64,000 bases of DNA from Larimichthys crocea (taxonomy: Eukaryota > Chordata > Actinopteri > Sciaenidae): assembly GCF_000972845.2 (NCBI RefSeq), contig NC_040013.1, positions 4,764,642 to 4,828,641 of the forward strand, read 5' to 3'. Made by a program: the position numbers and the translations under genes. Below are positions 1-17,590 of this stretch, one piece after another; position 1 is the stretch's first letter; every line of letters starts with the position of its first letter. The notes under the pieces were generated by a model that was given only the letters and a program-made list of their open reading frames with translations, was not told the origin of the DNA and ran no database searches.

Positions 1-2189
1 AAGACCTCATTGAACCAGGAAGAGAGTATAAAACTTTATAAAGACTGAATCCAGCTGTAAAATGCAGATAGGGAATCCAATTATTTAAATAGGAGCTATA
101 GGACCACTGCTTTGCAAAGGTATATTGGCATAGTTTGTAATGTATCTAGTTTGCTTCCCTCTGTAATAGAAATCTGTCTCCACTTCCTTTTCTATATTTC
201 TATAGCTTGACATTTAAGTGAGCACACATCATGGTCCACTAAAAAGAAGTGTCTGTCCTTTTAATGCTACTTTTAACTCCAGTAGTCGTAGTTTTCCCCC
301 AGTTTAGGATATTTTAAGAGACAGTCCACAAGTATTTGGTGCTGCAAGCGATCCTGTTCTTAACATTTAACTTTTACCAGTAGCAGGATGTAAGAAAACA
401 ACTCCTTATCATGTCATTACACTGGGTACAGCTCGTCCTGGTCCTACGGTTTCTGGCATGTCTGTTAGCAGAGATGGCCCACTATAGGGTCCCTGGATAA
501 AATGTTTCATTGTTTGGCTGCACATCTCTTAATCATGAGCAAAGATTTCGAGATTCAGACTCTTTTCAGACCCTAAAAAGTAGAGTAAGAGTAAAGCGAT
601 TTTAACAATACACGTCCTCATCCCATCATACACACCGTGCCCCTCCTACGTGTTTTGTGCCCAATTTAAAAGCTTAAAAAAATACTTTTATTCCTCGAGT
701 CACCAATCCCTCAGTTGCCATTTTTCTGTAGCATAATGGAACAGGAGATCCCATCCTTGTGATAAAGGTTTCTTTATCTTTCAAAGAGTGTCAAGAACAT
801 GACAGTTTGTCCAGAGATAATTCTGTTGTCACAAGGAGTACAGATAAAGGAAAGGAGCGCTGGTGGTTCAAAGTAAGGAAGCTTACAGATACCACGTTCT
901 GCGCCAGCTTGGAAACTTTTACAGACCTGTAAGTCAGTTTGCTCAGGAGATTAAAAGTTTTATAATAAAGCCTTTGGCGGATTTCATGTCGCAGCAACAC
1001 CTACTACAACCTATTTTCTATACACTCCTTAACATTTATAAATCATGTATAGTAGGAGTTCATGGGCACCGTGTGTGTCTCTCAGTCTCTCACACAAGTT
1101 ATAGATCTACTACAGCTTCCTTCTTACCTCAATGACACCACAGATTCGCTTTTTAATAAAGTTTCTTTGGTTTTCACGAGACAGACATGTATGAATGTTC
1201 CTCACAAAGACGATTTTAGTAACACAAAAATATATTTTTAAATTTGTCTTGGTGTTTTTGGAGCAACAAACATGAAGTAAAAAAAAATCTAAGAATATAA
1301 GGAAGATTAAACATCAAAAACTAAAAATATAAACAATATAAATCCATGTACAATGTGTTTTTAGGGTGAAAAGAGCTGCACAGCTTATGTTTCCCCCATT
1401 AGTCTAATTATTTTATGGGGAACCTTGAAGATGAATAACCCCTTTGTCTCTCTCAATTATCATTTATAGTACTGTAGAAAATCTGTCATACCTGGATGTG
1501 CTGGTAAAGAAAGCCAAACATCTCAACAGACTGACAGAAACACACTTTTACACTTCAGTAGCCATCACCCTCCAGGCAGGGTTAAAGTAGTGTCTTCCAT
1601 CCAGTCAGTGGTGAGGATCATTTTCGATGATAGCCTGAGCAAAAATCTTTTTGCAGCACTGACAGTGTATTTGAAGAACTAGTGATATGTGTAACCGTTT
1701 TGGAGTTGGAGGCTATAATAAGAGTTTATCATCCCTTAAACCTCCCTCACACTAACACACTCAGATCAGGAGAAGTGTTCCTGAACACTGGCACATTTTA
1801 TTCAGCGACACATTCTTTTAAAGATTCGCCTATTTTTTGCTATTGTTCCAGGAACAGTCTAACTGTCTAACCTACCAGGTGGAAATATCTCAGCATAACG
1901 GTAGCTATGGGGAATAAAGATAATAAAAAAAAATCCCTAGTGGCAGGACACTTGTCTTTACTGGGCTATGATATGTGCTCTCTTAAATATCAAGGAATAG
2001 AAATGATGCATTTAAAAGGCGTGGTGACAGAGACAGATCTTTATTTCAGAGGGAAGCAAGTCTGATTTATTAGCATTGAGGAAGTATCTCAATTTTGGAT
2101 TCAACAGAAGAGAAGTGACTCAACATCACGTTTCTCCGAGCTCTGCTCTGAAGTAGAACTGTGATACGTATGTTATCGTGTATGCAAGC
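1..2189. other. Non-coding stretch, no gene recognised
   Basis: This AT-rich sequence has only short open frames on either strand, and none resembles a known protein or shows a splice-consistent exon chain. The first coding exon of ubl4a, expected somewhere upstream of position 3131, was looked for here and not found. The segment could be intergenic DNA, a 3' untranslated region of an unseen neighbour, or ubl4a upstream sequence. Confidence 0.5.
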
Positions 2190-2800
2190 ACTGTATTTAT
2201 ATAGCACCAGTTCATAACAAAGGTTATCTCATTAAACTTTCCATACAGAGCAGGTCTAGACCGTACTCTTTATAATATTATCTACAGAGACCCAAATCCA
2301 CCAGGAGCAAACACTTGGCAACAGGCAGAGACCTCGAGCAGAACCGAGCCCATTAGTGGACGATCATCCGCTGTAACTGTGGAGAGGGAAGAGAGAAACA
2401 CAGATGCACAGCTGCAACAAAACAATTACAATAATAATGATGATGATAATAATAATATATGTAGTGGACGTTGTGCAGGACTGCAGCAGCCATGATCCAT
2501 AGGACCTGTGAGATGAGAGAGCACAAGTTAGTTAAGTTAGTAACATGCATTAATGAGACATGAATGTGGGCTCGGTGCACCATTTGAAGTCCCCCTGCAG
2601 TCTAACTACCTGACCTGAGCCAGACCTAACTATAAGCTCTGTCAAATAGTGAAGTCTTAAGTCTACTCTTAAATGTGTAGAAGGTGTCTGACTCCCAAAC
2701 CCCCAAAAAAAGCTGAAAACTCTGTCTCCCAATCTACTTTTGGAGTCTATAGGAACCACAAGGAACCCTGTGTCATGTGATAGTGCCTGACCATGACATG
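2190..2800 (+). repeat. Degenerate teleost interspersed repeat
   Basis: The stretch opens with a 'tttatatagcaccagttcat' motif and then carries 'gagcaggtctagaccgtact', 'tatctacagagaccca', 'cctcgagcagaacc', 'taacatgcattaatgagaca' and 'ctactcttaaatgtg' in a fixed order. I recognise this order from a family scattered through many teleost genomes. The copy is degraded and carries an AAT/GAT-rich insertion near 2430-2460. I do not assign it to a transposon class. It lies about 330 bp upstream of the second coding exon of ubl4a and may sit in that gene's first intron. Confidence 0.7.
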
Positions 2801-3130
2801 GCATGTCATAGAGGACCAAAGAAACCAGAAAATATTCACATTTAAGAAGCTAACATTAGTAAATATGAATTGAATTTAATATCTGATTAATTGATTAACT
2901 TTTGTAGCTCTAACGATGTGCTAAAGAGACTGTTTACCAAGGTAAACGTGCATGTGTCCCTTCCCCGTTAACCGTTGTTTTCATGCAAATCTGATGCAAA
3001 GTAAGAACTCCAGATTGACGGCACTTCTCTGTAATTTGAATCCTCTTTAGATAAACAGTAAACGATCGCGCCTGCCACATGTATTTTGAATACGTAGTAT
3101 GATTACATCATCGCATTGTTGTCCCTGCAG

Positions 3131-4421
3131 GTGACTGAAGACGAAAAGGTCTCCACTGTGAAGGAACTCGTGTCCGAACGTCTCAACATACCAGCAAACC
3201 AGCAGCGGTTGCTCTATAAAGGAAAGGCCCTCGCAGGTAGATCGGTCAGGTTTTTCATAACCTTTGTGCAGAACTGTAATTGCTAGATCCACCATGAATC
3301 AAACGCTTACATTTTTGACGATTGCATACTATTCCTCAGATGAGCACAGACTGAGTGATTATTCCATTGGGCCAGAGGCTAAATTGAATCTGGTAATCCG
3401 TCCTGTGGGGGAGAGGACCGGAGCATCGGGGATGGTCGCCGGCAGCAGCAGTAGCGGCAGCGGCAGCAGCACGCAGGGGCGAGTGTGGCAGACTGTTTCC
3501 ACTATCCTTGCTCGACATTTTAGTCCAGCGGATGCAGCAAAAGTCCATGAACAGCTTATTAAGGTATTTAAATGCAGAATACTTGTCGTAATCAATCTAT
3601 TTGACATGTGGATATCTGTAGGGGCTTCTCTAAAGTCTGAATACATCTAAAATGTAAACTCTCCTCCAAATATCTCCAAGTATAAGATACAAAAAGTCTG
3701 AGTCCATAGCCACATAAAATTGCTAAATGATTGTATCATGTTTTACCAGGTATTAAAATTCAGTTATACTGGATCAATATATAAAAGCCTGCAAGGTATT
3801 AATAATGAAAGCCAGCCATCAACTGCACTCTCTTGTATGTTACTTAATCTATATTAAATTGTATTGATTTGTTTTCATCTTCTGTTTATCAATGTCAATA
3901 ACTCCTAATTATTATATTCACCATGACGAGACATTGTTTATTTATAAGCCCTGCAGATGGACGTTCTGTGGTTATATTAAAACACACGACTCGCACTGCA
4001 AACTCAATTACCTCAGAAGCAAAGAGATCTTTGGTCTTTGATGCCATTAGATTTGGTTATAGTGAGACTGGATCTTCTTATTAGTAAAAGGAGGTACGAG
4101 CTGGAGGAGTCACAGACTGGGCTAATGTTACTTTAAATGCAGGATTTTGTTTGTTAGCTGCCAATTATTTTTACGTGGCATTCAACAAGGTCAGCCTTAC
4201 TCACCTGTGGTTCATTAAAGCTACACACACACACACACACAACATGGTTAGAATAAATTAAGCTTTTAACTTGCTGTTTCTCAATATTTATTTATTTTTT
4301 CTCTCCCTTCAAGGACTACGAACGTTCACTTCGACAACTTAGCCTCGATGACATTGAGCGCTTGGCGGGGAGGCTGCTTCACCCCGACGGCGAGGGCATG
4401 GACACCTCGTACATGGACTAA
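3131..4421 (+). CDS. ubl4a: Ubiquitin-like protein 4A (coding exons 2-4)
   Basis: UBL4A is a small ubiquitin-like adaptor in the BAG6-GET4-UBL4A complex, which hands tail-anchored proteins from ribosome-bound chaperones to the GET3/TRC40 pathway in the cytosol. Coding exons are 3131-3236, 3340-3563 and 4314-4421 (TAA at 4419), with matching phases (0/1, 1/0, 0/stop). They give 145 residues. The ubiquitin fold starts at VTEDEKVSTVKELVSERLN and continues through DEHRLSDYSIGPEAKLNLV. A Ser/Gly-rich linker (GSSSSGSGSS, encoded near 3440-3472) follows. The C-terminal Tugs/BAG6-binding helix region contains DYERSLRQLSLDDIERLAGR and ends in MDTSYMD. The family is about 157 residues, so only about 16 N-terminal residues are missing. 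That short first exon was not found between 1 and 3130, so it is either diverged, outside the window or missed. The match to fish Ubl4a is close and I see no disruption. Confidence 0.95.
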
Positions 4422-5150
4422 GAACGCCCAGCTGGAAGTTACTTACTGTGATTGTCTTTTGAGAGATAGAGAGAAAGAGGGAGAGAGAGGTGCTCAGTGC
4501 TTGGAGGTGCATACAGTGTTTTTAGAGAGTGTGCGGCATTGAAAATACAGTATCCGTTTTCTTGCAGAGGGCCCCGGCTGTGCGCCTAATCAGTGGCTGA
4601 GTGAACACAGATAGCACTGACTGTTTATCGCAGCAATAGGGCTTTCTTATCCACGAACTAAAGGGCTTGGATAAGAAAACTTGGCCACTTTTTAAAACCT
4701 TGTCATTGACGTTGCAGTCGTGACAAGACAAGACCCGATCACGTAATATTTGAATACAAAGGAATCCATTTATGCTGTTTTGGTTTCGCATGATCTCTGG
4801 CTGCTGCGACTCCCCGGGGGGCGGGGGGACACACTAACTTTCTACTGGAGAGTGTTTGTTAGTCTGTTAAAGTCGGTGATGATGACTGGGTGTGTTTTTC
4901 TGTTAGCCATCCACGAGAAGGTCATACATGTTTTATCCTTAACTAACTGATGTTCATTGTATGATTTGTAAATATTATGTTTATATATATATACAGACAT
5001 TAAAACACAGTAAAAAAAACGACTTGTGTCAATGTTTCCTGTTGTGTTGTGTGCTGATATTAAAATAAAATATATTATTTTTTATTGAATATATTATATT
5101 AAATAGTATTTTGCATTAAAAAGTAATTAAACATAATTAAAGTGGGTATT
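4422..5150 (+). other. ubl4a 3' UTR and downstream spacer
   Basis: No coding signal. Plausible polyadenylation hexamers are ATTAAA near 4999 and AATAAA at 5064-5069, followed by a very AT-rich stretch. The region ends where the CCAAT-containing promoter of the downstream dynamin-like gene begins, so the two same-strand genes are closely packed. Confidence 0.5.
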
Positions 5151-5177
5151 CTAGCTCTAGCGAGGAGGCGGGACTAA

Positions 5178-5429
5178 CCGCCTATGTGTTACGTGAGGAC
5201 CAATCAGATGACAGCAAGGCTCATGATTCATATTTTACAACCAATCAGATCGATGGAAGGGCCACACGGGCTCCGCCTATGTAGTAAGCTTGACGGTTAT
5301 ATCTTTTAGCAGCTAATTTTTTTGACAGTTGGTGTAGAAATGAAACGTTTTTGACGCTCGACGTTTGTTTTTTACGAGCTATGAGGGAGCGACACGTCGG
5401 GTGAGGACATATTAATCGTTGAACATCGG
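5178..5429 (+). promoter_or_regulatory. Promoter and non-coding first exon of dynamin-1-like gene
   Basis: Two CCAAT boxes (5200-5204 and 5241-5245), each inside the same ACCAATCAGAT string, are flanked by two copies of CCGCCTATGT (5178-5187 and 5273-5282). This pattern suits an NF-Y-driven, TATA-less housekeeping promoter. Downstream, two near-identical splice-donor candidates lie 29 bp apart: CGG|GTGAGGACAT (cut after 5400) and CGG|GTAAGGACAT (cut after 5429). An acceptor (ttatcag) at 6478 precedes the ATG at 6500, which implies a non-coding first exon spliced across about 1.05 kb. Transcription start is inferred, not seen. Confidence 0.55.
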
Positions 5430-5640
5430 GTAAGGACATCTTTGTTTGGTTAAAACTGGCGTTAGCACGAAGCTAACACGTCTCCCCCTTCACTTCTTCC
5501 TGCAGTTAGCCTCGGACAGCTAGCCCCTCAGCTAATAATCCCGAGATTTTAAATCTGTGCGTCATTTGTTGCCATGTAGGTTTGATATTAAACCAGCGAT
5601 TTATTGATAACTAACCGGGTTTTAAACTCTGAAATTCAGC

Positions 5641-5660
5641 GTGTGTGTGTGTGTGTGTGT
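5641..5660. repeat. (GT)n microsatellite
   Basis: About ten uninterrupted GT units, inside the inferred 5' intron of the dynamin-1-like gene. Confidence 0.9.
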
Positions 5661-6499
5661 AATCTGGGTGGATTTAGCTGATGCTCGGGGGGTTACACCC
5701 TCTCCCTCTCTCATCAGGACCACCCAGAGGAGATACTGCACTTTATTTATGTTTATATTAATTATTCATTGATACGTTTCCATTTATAAGCAGAAAACAA
5801 CAACTCAGGGAAGACAAGAGGCAGTCAAAAAAAAAAGATTTACCATATTTTAAGGAAAAGGTAAACAACAAATGTAGGTTTGACACATGTGCACACAAAA
5901 TAACCAAAGTACAAAACAAATAGCTGGGACAAAAGGCCTGACTATCTACCAAAATCTCTGAAAAGTAAATAAAAATACTCCAGATGCAACAACCCATAAC
6001 CTAGTGTGATAACAATTGCTTTCTATGTGCACGAATGTAAAGGGTACCCCACCACAAACCTTCATAGAGCATCAGTAAGTCATAAAGCAAAGACACACAC
6101 AGAGAGAGAGAGAGGCTTTTAAAAAGGTGTCCTCCGTCTCTGATTGGATGACGAGCCGATCCCCGGCTCTTCTGGAGTCCACAGGTAGCAGCCAATCCTC
6201 CCCTTCTCACCTGAAGGACAAAGGGAGGAACACAAACCTATACATGTAACATGTAACGCTTGGCAAAAAAACAAAACAACAACAACACAAGACAATCTGG
6301 CAGGGATGAAGTGAAGCAAATGGACTGCAGGTGAGGAGATGGGCTGATGGCAAGGTGGGATCTGAAATGACAGGAGAGTTAGTAATGAGACAGGGAACCA
6401 ATAAAAACAAACTGAGTGTAACTATGTTACAGTATGAGTTACTTTAAATTTAAGTCATGCTTGTTGTGTTTTTATCAGCGTAGTAAGTCTGTCTGAAGA

Positions 6500-11300
<4,801 letters not shown>

Positions 11301-14300
11301 CCAGAGGACACGAACAATTCCCTTGTCATAGGAACGCTTTGAGAGTATGAAAGCGTGTGTGAGTTTACAGCACAGAGCGATTGTGATTGTGCGCGAGTGT
11401 GTGTGTCTGTGTGTACCACCGTTTTCTCATTGGACCAATGACCGTAGCACATTTTAGATCAACTCTTTTCCAGTCAGCTGTCGCCCTGACCAATACACCA
11501 GGGGCTGTTTCTTTTCACTGTGAACGTCGTGTAGTGACAGAAATTAATTAAACACTCAGGCCGTATGTGTTATTGCAAGGTTGCAAGAAGAAAGACACAG
11601 CCGCGAACAAAATCTCTCCTTGTGACAAAATGTTTACCGGTTCATATGATTGTTGCTGTACGTGAAAAATGTAAATTATATGTGAAGTTTTTTCTTTTTC
11701 TTTCTGAACGAACTGTGTTCACGCTTTACATTTTCCAAACCGGGGTTCCTCTGAGCCTCAGGTGCTAAAATTATGTGAGATTAGGCTCCGACTTTAATCC
11801 CCATTGTTGGAACACTCGGCAGACATAGGAGTGAAGTGGAAATCATAATCAATGCCGCCTGCAATGCAACACTGAAGACAGAGCACAGTCATTTGCAGAA
11901 ATTACAGGATGAATGCAGATTGTTTTTCCAGCTCTGGTACTACTAATCAATATCTGGTTTGTTTTTCAGTCACATTTACATATCAGCTCATTTATATTAC
12001 TAACAATGTTTCTCTGACTTTCTTATTTTGTGTGTAGTCATAAACAAAGAGACCAAACATTCCCATCATATATTTCCCTCTCTGTTAAGCTCGTAGGGAC
12101 TCCCACGTAGAGTTGGACAGATGTTATGTATGCATATATATTATAAGATTTAGTAAACAGGGCTTAATTAAAACTTCAGAGACTAGTCAGGATTGTTATA
12201 CGAGTACGATACGCCATTTGTTTGTAAGGTTTTAGATCCGGAAGGTAAGGATGTAATGTTCTGTAGCTTCTCTTCATTCCCTCGAAACCAATTGTTCAGC
12301 GCTCTCCACTCTTAATGGTGCGGAGAGATAAGACAGAGCCCTATCGCTGTCCCCGTCCATTACTAAGACAACGACTGCCCCAGGTACAAGACGCTCAGAA
12401 GCAGAAACCTCCTGCATGCAGTACATCCCCCCCAACTCTCAACTTCAGTTAGCCGGAGACATTTGCTTCTGTGCCAGTAATACTTTCATTGTGTAATATT
12501 GCTTGCTGTAGGAAAAAAAAGAAAAAAGAAAAGATTTATCTTTTTCTATCTAGTCCTAACTTAGCTTGTTCAGGCAGATTCCTCCCCCAGGTGTTCGAGT
12601 GTTTTATGTGAATCTCTTCTCATAGCCAAGACAAATAGCATATCTCGAAAATTAGGCTTTGTCGGGAGACACTGCCATAATGGGGGCCCTCGAACAGCGA
12701 CTTCTGTGTGATCAGGGAGCGTCAGTGGTGTACGTTTGCATGCGTGTGTTCAGTACGGATGAATTATGTATATTTTGTATTATTTAAATGTATATTATCA
12801 TGTGTCGACTGCCTGTGAGTTCTTGCCTGCCAATATTTGTGATACATGTTTACTGAATGAAGTCTGTTGAGGTTGGAGGGGCTCATTAAACCCGAACAAA
12901 GGACACAGCACAGAGTCTGTTTGGATGTTATTGACATGCCATTGTAACTATCGATCGGTTTTCACATGATCCGTTTGTTTGTCTCCCACAGTTCCTGCAG
13001 CAATAGATGTGATTAAGACTCACTCTGCTTTCGCTTTATTGATCTCAAGTGACTGGAAAAAGTCTGTTTGGTCGGATGGGTCTGTCACATCCACACCAAC
13101 AGGATGAAGATAAAGCATCCTTAAAGGGTGCCAACACATAAAAACACACACAAACACACACAGTGACAATGAGACCTTATCTCAGCGTTTGCTTCCACAC
13201 TGCACCAGCTGAGAAAGCAGCTACACGCGGCAAAACTTCACTTATAGAGTTATCCGCTCCCATTTAGATGATGGATTATTACCTTTTCTTGTCAAGGCAA
13301 TCCAAAGTTTAAAGCCGCACTGAGGTTGAGATGTGAGGTGATGGATGAGCTGAATGTGGCAGAACGAGAGCGGAGATGGTCATTAATGTTAGATGAGTGT
13401 GAGCGAGCGAGGAGTGGGCTCTTATTGACAGAACAAGGCGAATGGACAAAGTGAAATCAGTGGTGAATTTCAAACCCTGATTTTTAGTGATGCACTCGGC
13501 AATCAAAATGCATCCACAACAAAACGGACAAATGAAGCACATGCTAATAAACTCTTACTCTCAGGTGATTATTTCAGATTGCACTTTGTCTCCCACTGTA
13601 GCCAGTTATTCTGATCACCCTCTTATAACACACCCCACCTCCCCACCGACTGAGACTAGACTAGACCATACCAACTCTGACAGCAAGGCAGGGGGCTCCA
13701 CTGCAATATCATGACAAGTGCATCATTTTTTGGTTACATAAAAGCAGCTGAATTCATGTTGAACCGGTCCAAAGCACGCTCAGGTTGATTTCTAAACCCT
13801 GCCCGCAGGCTCTCCTGCCTTCCACCCGTGCCTTGCAGAGGTTTTCGGGGCTGCATCCCCCCTCCTCGTCTCTCCTCCGCTGGTGAACCAGTCAGCAGAG
13901 CAAGCTTGAACAAAGCCATAGGAGAGAGAGGAGCATCTGGGAAGAAATGTCTCTCACTGACTCTGTCGCCTGGACAACCGGGTAAGAGAGGAGGGGAGGG
14001 CGCACAAGAGAGAGAGAGAGAGAAGGAGAAAGGACCGGGGAGCATAAAAGGAGAGGAAAACAACACATTATTAACTGCTTAGATTAGTGGATTCCTTTAG
14101 AGTATGTGTGGGGGGAGAAAGTGGATTTTTGTGTGCCATTCTCTGGTGAGGGTTCCCTTAGTCTCTCTCTTTCTCTTGATGAGTTATTAACTATGACAAT
14201 AAAGCAGTGTTTTTTTGTTTTTTTTACCCCAAACCAGAGCATGGACAGGATGAAATTTCAGAGCACAAGTTCAGCACATTACAAGTGGACCCAGTAGGCC

Positions 14301-16436
14301 TGAACGCTCCACCTGTGATTCTCAGTCTCATCAGCCTCTCTCTCTCAGGTAAGAGACATCTGCTTTGATGGGCATGCTTTTGTTTTGTGCCTGATTTATT
14401 GATAAGCATATTAATTACTGGGAGCAGTAAAACTGTGCAATTATCTGGAGAATGAAAGAAATCAATAAAAGCTCATTCTACCTGCTTTGCAGACAGCTTA
14501 GAGTGGCAGGCATTGTTCATCAGAGTAACTCTGAGGCAGATAAGTTTTGGGGGGGAAATTTGGGTTTCATTGTGTGTGTGGATGTGTTGTTAAAACGCTG
14601 CCAGATAAAGAAACTCTTATTTATTCCGTTTCTATTCAAGAGAGTGAGAGAAATTGCACGGTACCTCCCCAGGATGCTTCACGCACTGTGCACACAGCTT
14701 TGCGCTTCCCTCCAGCGCGAGCATGAATTCATCGACAATAAGAAAAAAAAAATGAAAACGGCTGTTTAGGTGCAAATGCATCTCGAGAGTTTTGACTTGA
14801 CTCCAGATCCCCAGTGCGTAAAACAATTGAAGGCACGTCCGCTGTAAACATACTGCTGAGCGCTCATGCATAAGGAATATATTCATAGAGCACTAGTGCT
14901 GAAATCAATGCCCCTTTAAATGAGGTGGTATGCTGGCTGAGTTTACACCAGGCTGAATGTGTGTGGGGCAGGAGGCAGCATGTGATATCCATATTGGATG
15001 AGATGGAGAGGAGATAAACTGAGGAGGATGGGGTTATTTTTAGCTGCTGTCAGTAATGAAGGTTACAAATCTTTCACCTTTGTGGGCAAGATGGAGACAT
15101 AGAAGAGCAGAAAGATTGATGTGAGGGAAAGGACAAGAGAGTAACTGGCAAAAAGGAGGAGATGCAGAAAGAAGATTATAGGTGATGGGTTCAGGCTCGC
15201 AGCAGACTCGGGGCTCCTCAGAGCACCCACCTCACCTATCAGACAGAGACGTAGTGGAGGGTAAAAATGCTGACACTCACCTTTTTCACGACTTTACTGG
15301 AGAGAGAAACCAAAATACAGAGAGAAAAATTCTAGTCTAGTCTGGTGGAGGTTACGGTTCACCCTCGGTTTTTGCTCACAGCTCGCTGAACATGACACAC
15401 ATGACAGCTCAAATAAAGCTCTGTGGTGCACAACACAGGCCATCAGATACAGCAGCTGTACTTTCAAGTAAGCAGGCAGGTGCAACGCAGCCACCTGGGG
15501 AAGCTCTTGTTTAAAAAGAAATTCAATAAAAGGGACACAGAAAGTTCAAAATTGAGTTTTATGTGAAGGTGAGGTGAGGGCATCCAATACACTGTGACAC
15601 GGCATACATAATAGAGAGAGAGAGCAGGTTCATCTTTCAAGCGATGAATACAAGATTTCACACCTCAAAAGCCGCAAATAGATGTTCATTTCAGGCCTCG
15701 GTGCATTTATCTGTCTCAGTTTTGAGTCTATAGACAAAGAAACACTGCCCCGCTATTAAAAAATGAACCAGCTGTGATATAAACAGAGCCAGACTGGCGT
15801 CAGCTTTTAATCCAGTAAATACAGAAAGCATGACGCCGAAACAAACCACTATTTTTAATCCACACCTGTAAAGGGTTTAAATCGACGGTGTAACCCTAAT
15901 CTTGAATGAACAACTCCTGTGAGCTTGTAAACACATTAGTTATAGCCGGCTCCGCACTGCTCCCAGTGCTTTGCAGCTGCGCGGCGCTCATTATCGTACG
16001 TGAGGTGCAATGTTCCTGGATGTGAAGACGCGTCAGACTCATCAAGTAGAGAGAAAAGGAATGCGTCCCAGAGGTCGTGCATCACTGTAGCTATCTTTCC
16101 CCCACTGTACCTGCTCGCTGTCTGTTGCAGGGTAAACAGTGGGTGATGGAGGGTTTAGCAAAAGCACAGAGCTCTCTGTTTTTATGTCTAATAGGGTCTA
16201 AGTCTTGTATGTCAGTCTCTAATGAGTTCCTCAGGCTGTCAGACTTTGGCATCTTTGCCACTAATCAGCCTGTTTTTGATGCTGGAACAGACTCAGGGCC
16301 TAGGCTGTGGAGATGTGCCGATAGTTCTCTCATTTAGATTGTTTTTCCTGCGAATATTAAGCAGCACAAAAGCACAATTTCTTTTCACAGATTTCTAGAG
16401 GTGTGCTGGTCGTTTGTTTGAAGGATGACAGCTGCG

Positions 16437-16462
16437 GTGTGTGTGTGTGTGTGTGTGTGTGT
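16437..16462. repeat. (GT)n microsatellite
   Basis: Thirteen uninterrupted GT units in non-coding DNA upstream of disp3. Confidence 0.95.
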
Positions 16463-17410
16463 CTCTCCAGTCATTCCCCGGGCTGTTCTTTCCCTCTCTC
16501 GTTATATTTCTCAGTGTGCCTCCTCTCATCTTCTGTTGATGAGAGCAGCATCATCAGAACAAGCCGGAGAGAGGCACAGATGAAATGTAACTGGATTACA
16601 GTAATCTAATTAGCGAAATTACCAGCTGTATTCCATTTCATTCAGCCGCAAACGCGTGATTATATCTCACATATTTCTGTGGGAGATTGGTCACATGATT
16701 GGTCATATTGCTTGGACAGAAAAACGTTTGAAAGGAAAAAAAAGGGGGACTGCATAAAGAAAACTAAATAGTCATGAAGGTGATTGGTGCAGAAAGCCAA
16801 TAATGCTGTTCCTGTATTACAGCCTGCAAACTAACAAATGATTTCCCCTGTTATTACAGAAACATAAGGCACTGTAATCCAAATGTAGCTGAAAATAATT
16901 AGACTTTGTCGAGATGGCGCGTTCCCTTCTTTGTTTTCACGCTCTAGCACCAAACATCCCGACACCATTAATGAATTCGTCCTCCAAAAAGAGGTGGGAG
17001 TTCATGTTCACACCGCGTGGGAAGGCGCGGGTTCTGCTGCTCTCCCATTAAAAGGTGCACTCGTGGTGTCCTTGTCTGTGCAGTAAGATGACATGGTGAT
17101 TAATAAAAAGAAGTGTTGTGTGGATTAGATGGCCCTAAAATAGAGTTTTTTCCCCACACACAATATTAGACACAGTGGAGCTCTCAATGGGCTTTCTTAT
17201 CTCGCCCATGAAGGGAGAAACCCTGCAGGAGAAGCTGCATTAGCATATGTGAGTCCTGTGGACATTTGAGAACATTAAAACCTCTCAGAGAGCGAGAAGG
17301 CTGGTAATTATGTAGTCAGGAAACAAATCCATTATCAGTGAACTGGAGACTGACTTTGTGGACACCGTGATCGTACACAGTGTCATTTTCTGCAGCAGAC
17401 ATGAGTACTT

Positions 17411-17436
17411 TTTCTTCTTCTTCTTCTTCTTCTTCA
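17411..17436. repeat. (TTC)n microsatellite
   Basis: About eight TTC units on the + strand, in non-coding DNA upstream of disp3. Confidence 0.9.
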
Positions 17437-17571
17437 GCACTACTGTGAAATAAAGTTTATTCAGGTGTAAGAGCACGAACAAAAAATCCCATAAATCAAC
17501 AAACCTCCAGTTCATTTGTAGCCGTGGGGTTCAGAGTCTTTGTTCTCTGCTTTCTCACACTACAGGTCATT

Positions 17572-17590
17572 TTTATATATATATATATAT
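17572..17590. repeat. (TA)n tract
   Basis: A short TA dinucleotide run in non-coding DNA upstream of disp3. Confidence 0.85.

Noticed and set aside
6001..6410. Short - strand open frames upstream of the dynamin-like ATG
   Set aside because: They lie within the inferred 5' intron and show no homology or consistent exon structure.
13734..14082. Overlapping open frames on both strands near 13.8-14.1 kb
   Set aside because: They arise from GA/CT-rich low-complexity DNA and carry no splice-consistent exon chain or known motif.
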